A stretch of 64,000 bases of DNA from Metabacillus sp. B2-18 (GTDB lineage Bacteria; Bacillota; Bacilli; Bacillales; Bacillaceae), in contig NZ_CP088245.1 in the NCBI RefSeq assembly GCF_021117275.1, positions 4,466,001 to 4,530,000 on the forward strand, read 5' to 3'. The first letter of the stretch is position 1; each line of letters begins with the position of its first letter. Shown in pieces: positions 44,507 through 52,780 of the stretch. The translations under genes and the position numbers were made by a program. Below the pieces are notes generated by a model. It saw only the letters and a list, made by a program, of their open reading frames with translations, did not search any database and was not told where the DNA came from.

Positions 44507-46528
44507 TTAATGTCTCACAAACGAAGCTAAATTCCGATCAATTTTTATATAATATCCTCCACCAACGTAAAATCTGTCACCATCAATACTGTAAACTCGG
44601 ATATATTCATCAGGGCGAATATGTCTGTGTACCGCCCCATTCGGTTTATATAAAGTTAGATAGCTTTTTGGCTTTAAAAACCCCTCATAAAATAACACAT
44701 TGTCAGTTGGTTTGATATAATAGCCCCCACCAACATTATACTTATTTTCATCATAGGAAAATACTTTTATTGCTTCCCCTTTTTCTAAGTACCGATAAAA
44801 CGTACCATCCGGCTTATATAACACTTCCCGATTCTTTATCAATAACCGCCCAATATGAAGACTCATTCGGTCTGTTTTTTCTATATAATATCCACCGCCA
44901 ACATCATATTTATTTCCTTGAGCGCCAAACACATTAATCACTTCGCCTTTTTTGAGCAGCTTATACTTAAAATAGGAACCATTTGGCTGCTTTTTTAGTA
45001 GCTGTGTATCTTCCTTTAAGTACAGTCTCCCAATAATCTGACCATGGTTTGTCGGAAGAGCTGTGTTCGGAATAATAATAGGTGTGTTTTCTTCGTTAGG
45101 AACCAAATAAAGAAGCTGTCCGATGTAAATCACATCTGTTGTTAACGAGTTATACTCCTTTAACTGTGTGACTGTTAATCCAAACTTTTTGGCAATACTA
45201 GATAATGTATCTCCTCCGCGGACAACATAGGTTGTGCTATCCCCTGCTGGCTCCTCCACAGCTGGACTTTGATCACTATCGACTGTTGTAGTATGGGTTG
45301 TTAACCAAGCTCGATAATTCTCCCATATACTCGGGTCCTCTTGCCCTAGACTCCAGCTTCCTGTTCCCTTTAAACCATACTTATGAACTAAATTCACTTT
45401 TGCTTGAATGGACCTTTCATTTTCATACCAAAGATGATAAGTACCAGCGGTTAATGTTCTTCCCGCCACCGTCATAATTGGATCTGTTGATTTTACTTCA
45501 AAGGTCATCATCGGTGACTGACTTTTTGTATCATAGGTTGTAGTTGTTTTATATTTACTTGTAATTTCACTTACCCTGCTATTTGATAGTCCATAGCCTC
45601 CATAACTTTCTCCTTGCTTCCAGTAACGACCGTAAAAAGGAATTCCAAGCACAATTTTTTCTGGAGGAACCTCTTCACCTAATGCATACTTAATCGAGTT
45701 TTCTACAAACGAAAGACTTGCGACAGGACCCTCAGGACTTCCCTGAAAGCTTTCATCATAGGCCATTATCATAATATAGCTGGAGTATTGGGCTAGCTGT
45801 TTATAATCATAGGAGCCGTGCCAGCCTTTATTCCACCCATAAGGATTGGCCGCTACTGCAACAGAAACCTCCTTATCTGCAGGTATCTTCTCTCTTAGTA
45901 GTCGAACTAAGTCAGTATAATTGTCCCGATCAACATCTGTTACATTTTCTATATCAACTTGAACTCCATCTAAATTGTAAGTAACGATTGCATCTGCAAT
46001 TTGTTGAGACAACTGTTCACGATTAGCTAATGCTGTTCTCCCTAATGTCCGATCCCAGTGATTACTTAAGAATGGCACAACCTTAATCCCACGATTATGC
46101 ATTTCGTTTACAAACGTTTTATCAACTTGAGACGTTAATTTTAGTGACCCATCACTATTCAGATCAAAATAGCTTGGAGAAACAAGATTAAGGTTTCCAC
46201 CCGTGCGATCAATCTGACTTATGTAGCTTTTGGTATTCCCAAAGTATAGATATGTCATATTAAAATCAGCAACATGTGCTGAAGCTTTTTGCGTCGTATG
46301 AAGAGAAAAAGCTGAAACAAGTACAACTCCTGCTACAACCTTTACTGTCGCATGTTTAATATCCGGAAAACGTTTTTGAATATATTCCTTTGCCGTTGCA
46401 TGTAAATCATCTATTTTCCCTTTAAATCCTAATTCACTTGAAAATTCTGTTGAAAAAGAATCTAAATAAAGAGTAATCACAACTTCATTGTCCGTCGTTA
46501 TGATTTTATGTCGTTCAAATAATTCCAT
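44507..46528 (-). CDS. GH18 family glycosidase with LysM and VGGGYY module
   Basis: About 673 residues (start MELFERHKI at 46528, preceded by GGGAG; frame open to 46543). An unusual 65-residue hydrophilic N-terminus with TTDNEVVITLYLDSFSTEF comes before the membrane/signal segment (ATVKVVAGVVLVSAFSLHTT). Then a GH18 barrel (about 90-400) with the catalytic DGVQVDIENV and IMIMAYDESFQG, one LysM (TYVVRGGDTLSSIAKKFGL, about 440-485) and three VGGGYY repeats (about 510-673). LysM plus GH18 suggests a peptidoglycan or chitin-like glycan substrate, as in YaaH-type spore/wall glucosaminidases. Confidence 0.9.
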   Translation of the reverse strand: MELFERHKIITTDNEVVITLYLDSFSTEFSSELGFKGKIDDLHATAKEYIQKRFPDIKHATVKVVAGVVLVSAFSLHTTQKASAHVADFNMTYLYFGNTKSYISQIDRTGGNLNLVSPSYFDLNSDGSLKLTSQVDKTFVNEMHNRGIKVVPFLSNHWDRTLGRTALANREQLSQQIADAIVTYNLDGVQVDIENVTDVDRDNYTDLVRLLREKIPADKEVSVAVAANPYGWNKGWHGSYDYKQLAQYSSYIMIMAYDESFQGSPEGPVASLSFVENSIKYALGEEVPPEKIVLGIPFYGRYWKQGESYGGYGLSNSRVSEITSKYKTTTTYDTKSQSPMMTFEVKSTDPIMTVAGRTLTAGTYHLWYENERSIQAKVNLVHKYGLKGTGSWSLGQEDPSIWENYRAWLTTHTTTVDSDQSPAVEEPAGDSTTYVVRGGDTLSSIAKKFGLTVTQLKEYNSLTTDVIYIGQLLYLVPNEENTPIIIPNTALPTNHGQIIGRLYLKEDTQLLKKQPNGSYFKYKLLKKGEVINVFGAQGNKYDVGGGYYIEKTDRMSLHIGRLLIKNREVLYKPDGTFYRYLEKGEAIKVFSYDENKYNVGGGYYIKPTDNVLFYEGFLKPKSYLTLYKPNGAVHRHIRPDEYIRVYSIDGDRFYVGGGYYIKIDRNLASFVRH

Positions 46529-46591
46529 GGATGACACTCCCACTGACAGATATTATTGATTAGCCTGTACAATTCCTCTTTTTTTATGAAT

Positions 46592-46632
46592 AAAAAACAC
46601 CTTGTATTTGTAAGGAATACAAGGTGTTTTAC
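46592..46632 (-). terminator. Terminator of the split propeller gene
   Basis: AAAACACCTTGTATT / AATACAAGGTGTTTT stem with a short loop and T run on the minus strand, ten bases past the stop at 46642. Confidence 0.9.
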
Positions 46633-46641
46633 TAAATCATA

Positions 46642-48591
46642 TTAAAGAGAGTACTTCCACAAACTAACTCCATCATGAAAATAAATCGTTCCATCTGGAG
46701 ATTGAATCACTTGTTTTACATCTCGTTTTTGACGTAAATAGGTGAGTCTATGATTTTTCGGATTCATTTTGAAGATCGTTCCTTCGACAACTCCGTAGAG
46801 GTATCCGTCTTTTCCTATTAATAAGGAACCATTTGGTGAATGACCTGAAACATCGTTCACAATTTTCTTGCTGAACACGACACCTTTAGCAGGATGGTAA
46901 GCATAAAGAATTTCATCTGCTAATCCCCAAATCATTCCGTCATTTGCCACAGCAAGAGCTGAATAAAAACGGATATTTTTAAATGGCATCTTTAATATAA
47001 CAGGGGCTGCATTTGCATTATTCGCAGCAACTGTAAACAATGTTGCGTTCGTTTTAGCAGGATCTACATTTGGTTTTCCAAAAATAGATGTTCCTCCATA
47101 GATTTTTCCCTGGGATTTTGAATATGATAATGACACAATGCTCTGATCTTTAATCAGCTGATTTTTAACTGTGGCTTTATTCGAACCAACATCAAGAATC
47201 GCTAACGCTCCACCACTATACCCTGAACGTGGTGTTGTTCCGATATATAATTTATTTGTATTCGGAAGATGAAGAACAGCACTTGGTCGATCTTGCCCAT
47301 ATCCACTTAAATTAAGAAGCTCTCTAGATGTACCAGTAGATCGGTTGTACTCAATCATCTTCGCTTGCGGATAAACACCCAAATACATCTTATCGTTAAT
47401 ATAAGCAGAGCCTTCTACCTGACCAGTTGTTCCTTTTACCTCGGTTTTCTTCGTGCTCGGTGAATAAATACCAAGACTACCATTTAAAAATCCACTGCTA
47501 AACACATTTCCCTGACCATCAGAACCAATATGATGTAATTCAATCGGTTGGGCAGGTAGAGTCATTAAATCATGTTGAAATTGCTGACTGTCAAAATCAT
47601 ACGTAAAATAACGCTCATTACTACCTAATTTGCCCACAAGTGTATCGTTATCGATAAAATCAAAGGAAACAATTGTACCCGGAACCTTACGATCTACCAA
47701 AAGCTTACGTTCCTTCGTTGTTAAGTTAAACGAATAGATCGAATTTTGATAGCCATAGTACACAACATTTCCTCTAGGCGATTTCGCGGATACACCAAAA
47801 GAGTCTGCTGCAAATTCACCAAGATATTTCCTTGAATTCACGTCATAGTATAAAATCTTTCCGCTTGGATTTACCTTCACAAACAAAAGATTGTCAACAA
47901 CATCTAAAGCTTGAATGTTCTTTTCATTTTTATAAGCACTCGGTAAGAGCAGCTCTTTTTTTCTCGTTTTCACATTAAGTGCAACAAGCTCTGCCGGAGA
48001 ACCTAAGCCAACAAAGAGATAATCATTGTCTCCATAAGCAACACTCTTCGCATCCTTTTTACCTGAAAGAATCGTGCCGTAATCATAAAAGCCTTTGCCA
48101 TCAACAAATTTAAAGGCCTTTCCTTCATTTGAAGTAACACCATAAAACGCATTGCTTGAGCTTGAATAATCAAGATCCCAAATAACCGTGTTATTTTCTG
48201 TTGTAGCTTTTCCAATTTTCGTAAGCTGTTTTTTGTTCACATCGTATTTGTATAATAATTCGTTTGGTGTGGTTCCGATGAAAAACGTACCTGCAGGACC
48301 TTCTTCAATTGACCAGCCTGCCGTTGTGTTCGCAAGAGGTTCTACGTCAACTAGTTCTTTTGTATAAAGATTTGTTACAGCTAACGTCGCCGGAAGTCCT
48401 TGTAGAACAGATAGCATAAGGTGTTCTCCATTTGAGCTCGCGCCAAACGTTGCAACTGATACATTAATATTTGTTAATTGAGGACCTAACTTTTGAACAA
48501 GATTCGTATTTTTTACTCGATTTTCCGTTTTCGTTAAAAACGTTGTAACCGCTGCTGGCAGTTGTGCATAGACCAGCTTTTTTAATATCAA
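46642..48591 (-). CDS. Beta-propeller protein, 3' part of a frameshifted gene
   Basis: 649 residues of beta-propeller, for example FFIGTTPNELLYKYDV and VIWDLDYSSSSNAFYGVTS, paralogous along its whole length to the 41347 protein but without the VGGGYY tail. It has no signal peptide. Its first codons, KLVYAQLPAAVTTFLTKTEN, are the continuation of the SbsC-type helical domain of the upstream fragment (48464-49021), read in another frame. The ATG at 48591 is therefore probably not a real start; the ancestral gene ran from 49021 to 46642. Confidence 0.75.
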   Translation of the reverse strand: MILKKLVYAQLPAAVTTFLTKTENRVKNTNLVQKLGPQLTNINVSVATFGASSNGEHLMLSVLQGLPATLAVTNLYTKELVDVEPLANTTAGWSIEEGPAGTFFIGTTPNELLYKYDVNKKQLTKIGKATTENNTVIWDLDYSSSSNAFYGVTSNEGKAFKFVDGKGFYDYGTILSGKKDAKSVAYGDNDYLFVGLGSPAELVALNVKTRKKELLLPSAYKNEKNIQALDVVDNLLFVKVNPSGKILYYDVNSRKYLGEFAADSFGVSAKSPRGNVVYYGYQNSIYSFNLTTKERKLLVDRKVPGTIVSFDFIDNDTLVGKLGSNERYFTYDFDSQQFQHDLMTLPAQPIELHHIGSDGQGNVFSSGFLNGSLGIYSPSTKKTEVKGTTGQVEGSAYINDKMYLGVYPQAKMIEYNRSTGTSRELLNLSGYGQDRPSAVLHLPNTNKLYIGTTPRSGYSGGALAILDVGSNKATVKNQLIKDQSIVSLSYSKSQGKIYGGTSIFGKPNVDPAKTNATLFTVAANNANAAPVILKMPFKNIRFYSALAVANDGMIWGLADEILYAYHPAKGVVFSKKIVNDVSGHSPNGSLLIGKDGYLYGVVEGTIFKMNPKNHRLTYLRQKRDVKQVIQSPDGTIYFHDGVSLWKYSL

Positions 48592-49021
48592 CGGCTCTTT
48601 TCTTTAAACGTTCTAATTTTTTTAAATCACTTGTTGCTTTTTGTCCATTCCCATCAAAGTAAGATCTTTCGATGATATCCAATAATCTAATTTGCGATAC
48701 TTCATAAATCACTCGTTCTTTTGTTATTTTTGATGGCTTTACATATTTGTTAAGTAGCTTTGAACGAGTAGAGCTCCCGGATACCTTACCAATTGCCCGC
48801 TCCGTTTTGGTGATATATGCTGTGAAATCGTTATAAAGCATATCAATTGTTTCCAGGTCACCTTTGTTGATAGCTGCCTCCATATTGGCGCGCCTTTGCA
48901 GCAGCATATTCCCTACATTTTCAGCATCTTTAAGTGCAGTATTTGCTGCATGTGTTGGATACGAGAATGAAAAAAGTGATAAAAATAAAATAATAGATAG
49001 TAGTGCTTTTGCTGTTCGCAT
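48464..49021 (-). CDS. SbsC-type helical domain, 5' part of a frameshifted gene
   Basis: Signal peptide (RTAKALLSIILFLSLFSFSYP) and helical domain (ERAIGKVSGSSTRSKLLNKY, then ITKERVIYEVSQIRLLDIIE and LERLKKRAVDIKKAG). After KKAG the frame leaves homology; at the complement of about 48570-48573 GCTGGTCTATGCA replaces the expected GCTGGTGGCTATGCA, a loss of two bases. Restoring two bases joins it to the propeller fragment at 46642. GGAGGT precedes the ATG. Either a real mutation or a sequencing error. Confidence 0.8.
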   Translation of the reverse strand: MRTAKALLSIILFLSLFSFSYPTHAANTALKDAENVGNMLLQRRANMEAAINKGDLETIDMLYNDFTAYITKTERAIGKVSGSSTRSKLLNKYVKPSKITKERVIYEVSQIRLLDIIERSYFDGNGQKATSDLKKLERLKKRAVDIKKAGLCTTASSGYNVFNENGKSSKKYESCSKVRSSINKY

Positions 49022-49135
49022 GTTTACCTCCTACATTTCCTACAATGTGTCCCTTTTTTTCTAATAATAGGATAATTATACTATTACACTATTTAGGTTT
49101 CTATCGTTTTATGTTGAAAAGGTGCAAACCCATAA

Positions 49136-49167
49136 AAAATAACAGAGAGCGTCTTTGCTCTCTGTTA
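49136..49167 (-). terminator. Terminator of the ankyrin-repeat gene
   Basis: AACAGAGAGC-GTCTTT-GCTCTCTGTT with ATTTTTTATG following on the minus strand. Confidence 0.9.
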
Positions 49168-49173
49168 CATCTA

Positions 49174-50775
49174 TTATCTATAGGAATCTAATAAAGCCAC
49201 CATCGCCTCATAATTTTCATAATCAGCAGAAGGCATATCAAAAACAGTTAAACCACTTCCATCAACAAGTGTTGTATCTGCTCCGTTTTCAAGTAGGACT
49301 CTAGCTGTTTCAACATGATTATAAGAAGCAGCCCACATAAGTGCAGTTTGTCCCATTTGATCTTGTGCATTAAGATCGGCACCAGAATTAATCAAAAGTT
49401 GAGTAATTTCCGGTCTTTCATGACCAGCTGCATACATTAACGGTGTACGCTGGAACACATTATCATCGACATTCACATAGCTCGCATCAAAATGGTTGTC
49501 TAAGAAATATTGAACAATCTCAATATTGTTGCCAATAATCGCACTGCCCATTGCATCTTGTCCATGTATATTCGTTTGTAATGGATCGGCTCCGTGATCA
49601 ATTAGTAATTTAACAATATCCACATTTGAATACTCAGCAGCATATTGAAGAACAAGCATGTCCGAATTCATCGTGTTATCTGTTACAACAAGTTCATTTA
49701 AGTTAAATGTGTTCTCAGTAAGAAGAGTTTGAACAGTCGTTGTGTCACTATTTGAAATGGCTGACCAAAGTTCATTAACAGCATCACCCGTGTCTACTGG
49801 AAGCTCTCCTCCATTAACCAACAAGTTAAGATAATCAGTTAACCCAAATTCCATATTCCTTAAATACTCTTCAATTGCTACAAGCTCTGCATAACCACCG
49901 GTAGCTTTGATTTCAACTGCTCTATTTTTTAATCTTTCAAGTTTAGTAAATTCTTTTTGTGCTTTTTCTGCATCAGAATTTAAGTACAAGTCATCAGAAA
50001 TCATATTTAATAAACGATATTGGGAAATTTCATAAATTGTGCGTTCAATTTCCATTTTTACGGGTAGTACATAGAATTCATCAAGCTCAGCACGGTATGC
50101 TTTTCCTGCTACCTTCCCAATTTTTTGTTGAGTTAGCTTCATTTGCTTGGTTAGGTTGTTGTACAGTTCGTTTGCCATGTCAATATCTTCATAATAATCA
50201 ATAGCATCACTATATTCGTAAAGAAGTTCACTTAAATAAAAGCCTTGTAAATCAGCTTCCCAATATCTTAAGTCCTGGTCAATAACCGCTGGCAATGCTG
50301 CATAACCACCGGCTTGTTTAATTGCTACTGCGCGTTGTTTTAACCGCTCAAGCTTCGCCGTGTTTCTTTCAACTTTTTCAAATTCATAATTAAAAATATC
50401 TTCCATAATAACATCCATTAATCGAGATTGAGACACCTCATAGATCGTACGCTCAACAGCTATTTTTGCGGGAACTAAGTATGTTTGCGCTAACCTTTCA
50501 CGATTCGAAGCTCCTGATACCTTTCCGATCTTAATCTCTAGCTGACGAATTTCACTTGTTAACGTATCATAAAACATGTCAATCGTAATAAGCTCACCTT
50601 TATTAATAGCATTGTTATAAATTGATAGAATCGCATTTAACGATCTACCTTGCTCCACAGCTGCATCATAGTTGGTATGACTTTGAGCTGCTAGGGCAGT
50701 TGTTTCAGTTGCTAATGGACTAATAGGGCTTACAAGTAAACCTACGGATAAAGCAATAATCGGTAATTTTTTCAA
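49174..50775 (-). CDS. Secreted protein with two SbsC-type helical domains and ankyrin repeats
   Basis: 533 residues from a TTG (GAGGAG upstream). Signal peptide ending TTALAA, first helical domain (about 35-180: IGKVSGASNRERLAQTYLVP, KIAVERTIYEVSQSRLMDVI), second copy (about 185-325: IGKVAGKAYRAELDEFYVLP, KMEIERTIYEISQYRLLNMI), then four or five ankyrin repeats (about 340-533) such as NVDIVKLLIDHGADPLQTNI and MGQTALMWAASYNHVETARV. Ankyrin repeats bind proteins; exported ankyrin proteins are uncommon in Firmicutes. Only gene here with a tandem copy of the helical domain. Confidence 0.88.
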   Translation of the reverse strand: MKKLPIIALSVGLLVSPISPLATETTALAAQSHTNYDAAVEQGRSLNAILSIYNNAINKGELITIDMFYDTLTSEIRQLEIKIGKVSGASNRERLAQTYLVPAKIAVERTIYEVSQSRLMDVIMEDIFNYEFEKVERNTAKLERLKQRAVAIKQAGGYAALPAVIDQDLRYWEADLQGFYLSELLYEYSDAIDYYEDIDMANELYNNLTKQMKLTQQKIGKVAGKAYRAELDEFYVLPVKMEIERTIYEISQYRLLNMISDDLYLNSDAEKAQKEFTKLERLKNRAVEIKATGGYAELVAIEEYLRNMEFGLTDYLNLLVNGGELPVDTGDAVNELWSAISNSDTTTVQTLLTENTFNLNELVVTDNTMNSDMLVLQYAAEYSNVDIVKLLIDHGADPLQTNIHGQDAMGSAIIGNNIEIVQYFLDNHFDASYVNVDDNVFQRTPLMYAAGHERPEITQLLINSGADLNAQDQMGQTALMWAASYNHVETARVLLENGADTTLVDGSGLTVFDMPSADYENYEAMVALLDSYR

Positions 50776-50967
50776 CAGACGATCTCCTCTACGGTAAAAA
50801 TAAATAATAGATTACTTCGTCATTTTATCATGCAAGCACTACTTTAGAATTAGGATTTCATTCCCATTTATCTACTAGATCCTTTCCTAAGCAACTTTAA
50901 ATATTTTCATTTTATGGTAATATATTCATAGGTTTATAGAATTATATTTCATAGGAGGATTCAACCA

Positions 50968-52692
50968 TTGAAAAAAGCACTATTTCTTTTAACAGCTATT
51001 TTCACTCTTATTTTCAGTGCCAACATCACTCATGCAGCTGCAAAAGATGATGCAAAAGCACTTGGTCAAGGACTTCTGAAAAAGCTGTCATCATTTGAAC
51101 AAACAATTAACGCTGGTGATATTGAGGACATACATAATCAATATGATGCTATGTCAAATGAAATTAAAAAAACGGAAAGAGCCATTGGGAAGGTTTCAGG
51201 AAAATCTAACCGAGATCAATTGAACAATACCTATGTGCGTCCCGCAAAAATTGCGAGAGAACGTGTGATCTATGAGGTTTCTCAATACCGTTTATTACTC
51301 ATTATCGAAAAGCAATATATTGAAGGCCAACTCGATAAAGCGCAAAGCAATTTAGAAAAGTTAGAGCGCCTGAAGAAAAGAGCCGTTGAAATTAAAGAAG
51401 CGGGTGGATATAAAGCGGTTCCCGAAACAATCACTAACACCTTAACAGAGTGGGAAAGCAACATTAAATCTGAACTAAACACTAGCAACCCTGAAGACGG
51501 TTGGAAAGCCTCATTTACTGGTGAACCATTATTTGAAGGAAATGTACAAGACGACGGCAGCCTACTTTATGGAAATTATAATATTGTTGATGAAGTCTAC
51601 AAGGCAGATATTATGTCTTTTGATGTGAATGGAACAAAAAAGAATTCTTGGACTGTACAAGATCACCGAGTTGAACTAGGCGGTACAAAGGAAGACCCGC
51701 GAATTGTGACAATTAACTATACAAAGGGAGCCGTTACTTCCTACACAACCGATGGAAAAAAAGAATGGACTTATTCAGTAAATCAAAGCATGGAATTTGA
51801 AGATTTCTACCTAATTGGCGAAAACGGAACAGTTTACTTAGTTGTAAAAGATAAAATTCATGCTGTTTCATCTAGCGGTAAGCTTCTATATTCACTCTCT
51901 AAGCCGACTGGTGCCTGGGATATGAAACTAGGACCAAATGGATCAGTTTATGTGATAAATATCGACATAAACAATTGGAAAGATAGCACGCTAACAAAGT
52001 ATTCGAATACAGGAAATGAAGAGTGGACTAACAGTCTAGCGATTGACAACCCAGAGATCAATTACATTAACCATTTTGAGCTACTGAAAGTTGATCATAA
52101 TGTGTATGTAAATATCATTTATGGTGGAGATGATTATTTCTCTTCAATAGATACCCTTTATTCTTTTAATCCTGAGGGCGAAAAGAACTGGGAAGCAAAT
52201 GATATTGGGTATGTATATGATTTACGTGAATATGGACTAAGCACTTTAATCTTAACTGGTTCACACTATTATTCTTTAGATGCTAATGGAAATATTCAAA
52301 AAGAGATTGAGATTATCCCTGACTTTTCGGATGACTATATTCACAGCAGCTTCTTCAGTTCTACTAACCAGCTTTATATGAATACTAGTGAATATATCGC
52401 AAGCATCACACCGAATGGCCAATTCAGTTGGCAATCAAATATTCCTTATACAGAGTGGGCATCTCTTTATCCACTTAATAACAAGATTCTATTTACTCCA
52501 TTTGATGATAATAAAGCTTATGTTTATTCAAATAATGGAGACAAATTAGGAACATATAATTTGGGTTATACAGGTGGGTATATAAGATTATCAGCTGAAA
52601 ATCCAAATACAAACACAATCTTCTTAACGCAAAGTGAGTATATTGAAAGTCTTGATCAAATTAAAACAACATTACATGCGTTAAAGTATTAG
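50968..52692 (+). CDS. Secreted SbsC-type domain plus PQQ-like beta-propeller protein
   Basis: 574 residues from a TTG after AGGAGG. Signal peptide (KKALFLLTAIFTLIFSANIT), helical domain (about 25-165: ERAIGKVSGKSNRDQLNNTY, KIARERVIYEVSQYRLLLII, KKRAVEIKEAGGYKAVPE), then a propeller of PQQ-like blades (about 180-574) with recurrent W-containing strands (KNSWTVQD, KKEWTYSV, NEEWTNSL, EKNWEAND, FSWQSN). Different propeller family from 41347 and 46642. No enzyme motif; a binding or sensing role at the surface is inferred. Confidence 0.85.
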   Translation: MKKALFLLTAIFTLIFSANITHAAAKDDAKALGQGLLKKLSSFEQTINAGDIEDIHNQYDAMSNEIKKTERAIGKVSGKSNRDQLNNTYVRPAKIARERVIYEVSQYRLLLIIEKQYIEGQLDKAQSNLEKLERLKKRAVEIKEAGGYKAVPETITNTLTEWESNIKSELNTSNPEDGWKASFTGEPLFEGNVQDDGSLLYGNYNIVDEVYKADIMSFDVNGTKKNSWTVQDHRVELGGTKEDPRIVTINYTKGAVTSYTTDGKKEWTYSVNQSMEFEDFYLIGENGTVYLVVKDKIHAVSSSGKLLYSLSKPTGAWDMKLGPNGSVYVINIDINNWKDSTLTKYSNTGNEEWTNSLAIDNPEINYINHFELLKVDHNVYVNIIYGGDDYFSSIDTLYSFNPEGEKNWEANDIGYVYDLREYGLSTLILTGSHYYSLDANGNIQKEIEIIPDFSDDYIHSSFFSSTNQLYMNTSEYIASITPNGQFSWQSNIPYTEWASLYPLNNKILFTPFDDNKAYVYSNNGDKLGTYNLGYTGGYIRLSAENPNTNTIFLTQSEYIESLDQIKTTLHALKY

Positions 52693-52718
52693 TTGATTAT
52701 TATGGTAAGATTATAGAA

Positions 52719-52758
52719 AGAGGAAGGAACAGCTACATGGCTGTTTCTTTTTCTTATG
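52719..52758 (+). terminator. Terminator after the PQQ-like propeller gene
   Basis: GGAACAGC-TACATG-GCTGTTTC followed by TTTTTCTTA. Confidence 0.75.
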
Positions 52759-52780
52759 TAGTTTACGGAAGGTGCGTCTA

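Noticed and set aside
46642..48591. Independent cytoplasmic beta-propeller gene starting at 48591
   Set aside because: Its first residues continue the helical domain of the upstream fragment and it lacks a signal peptide and ribosome site.
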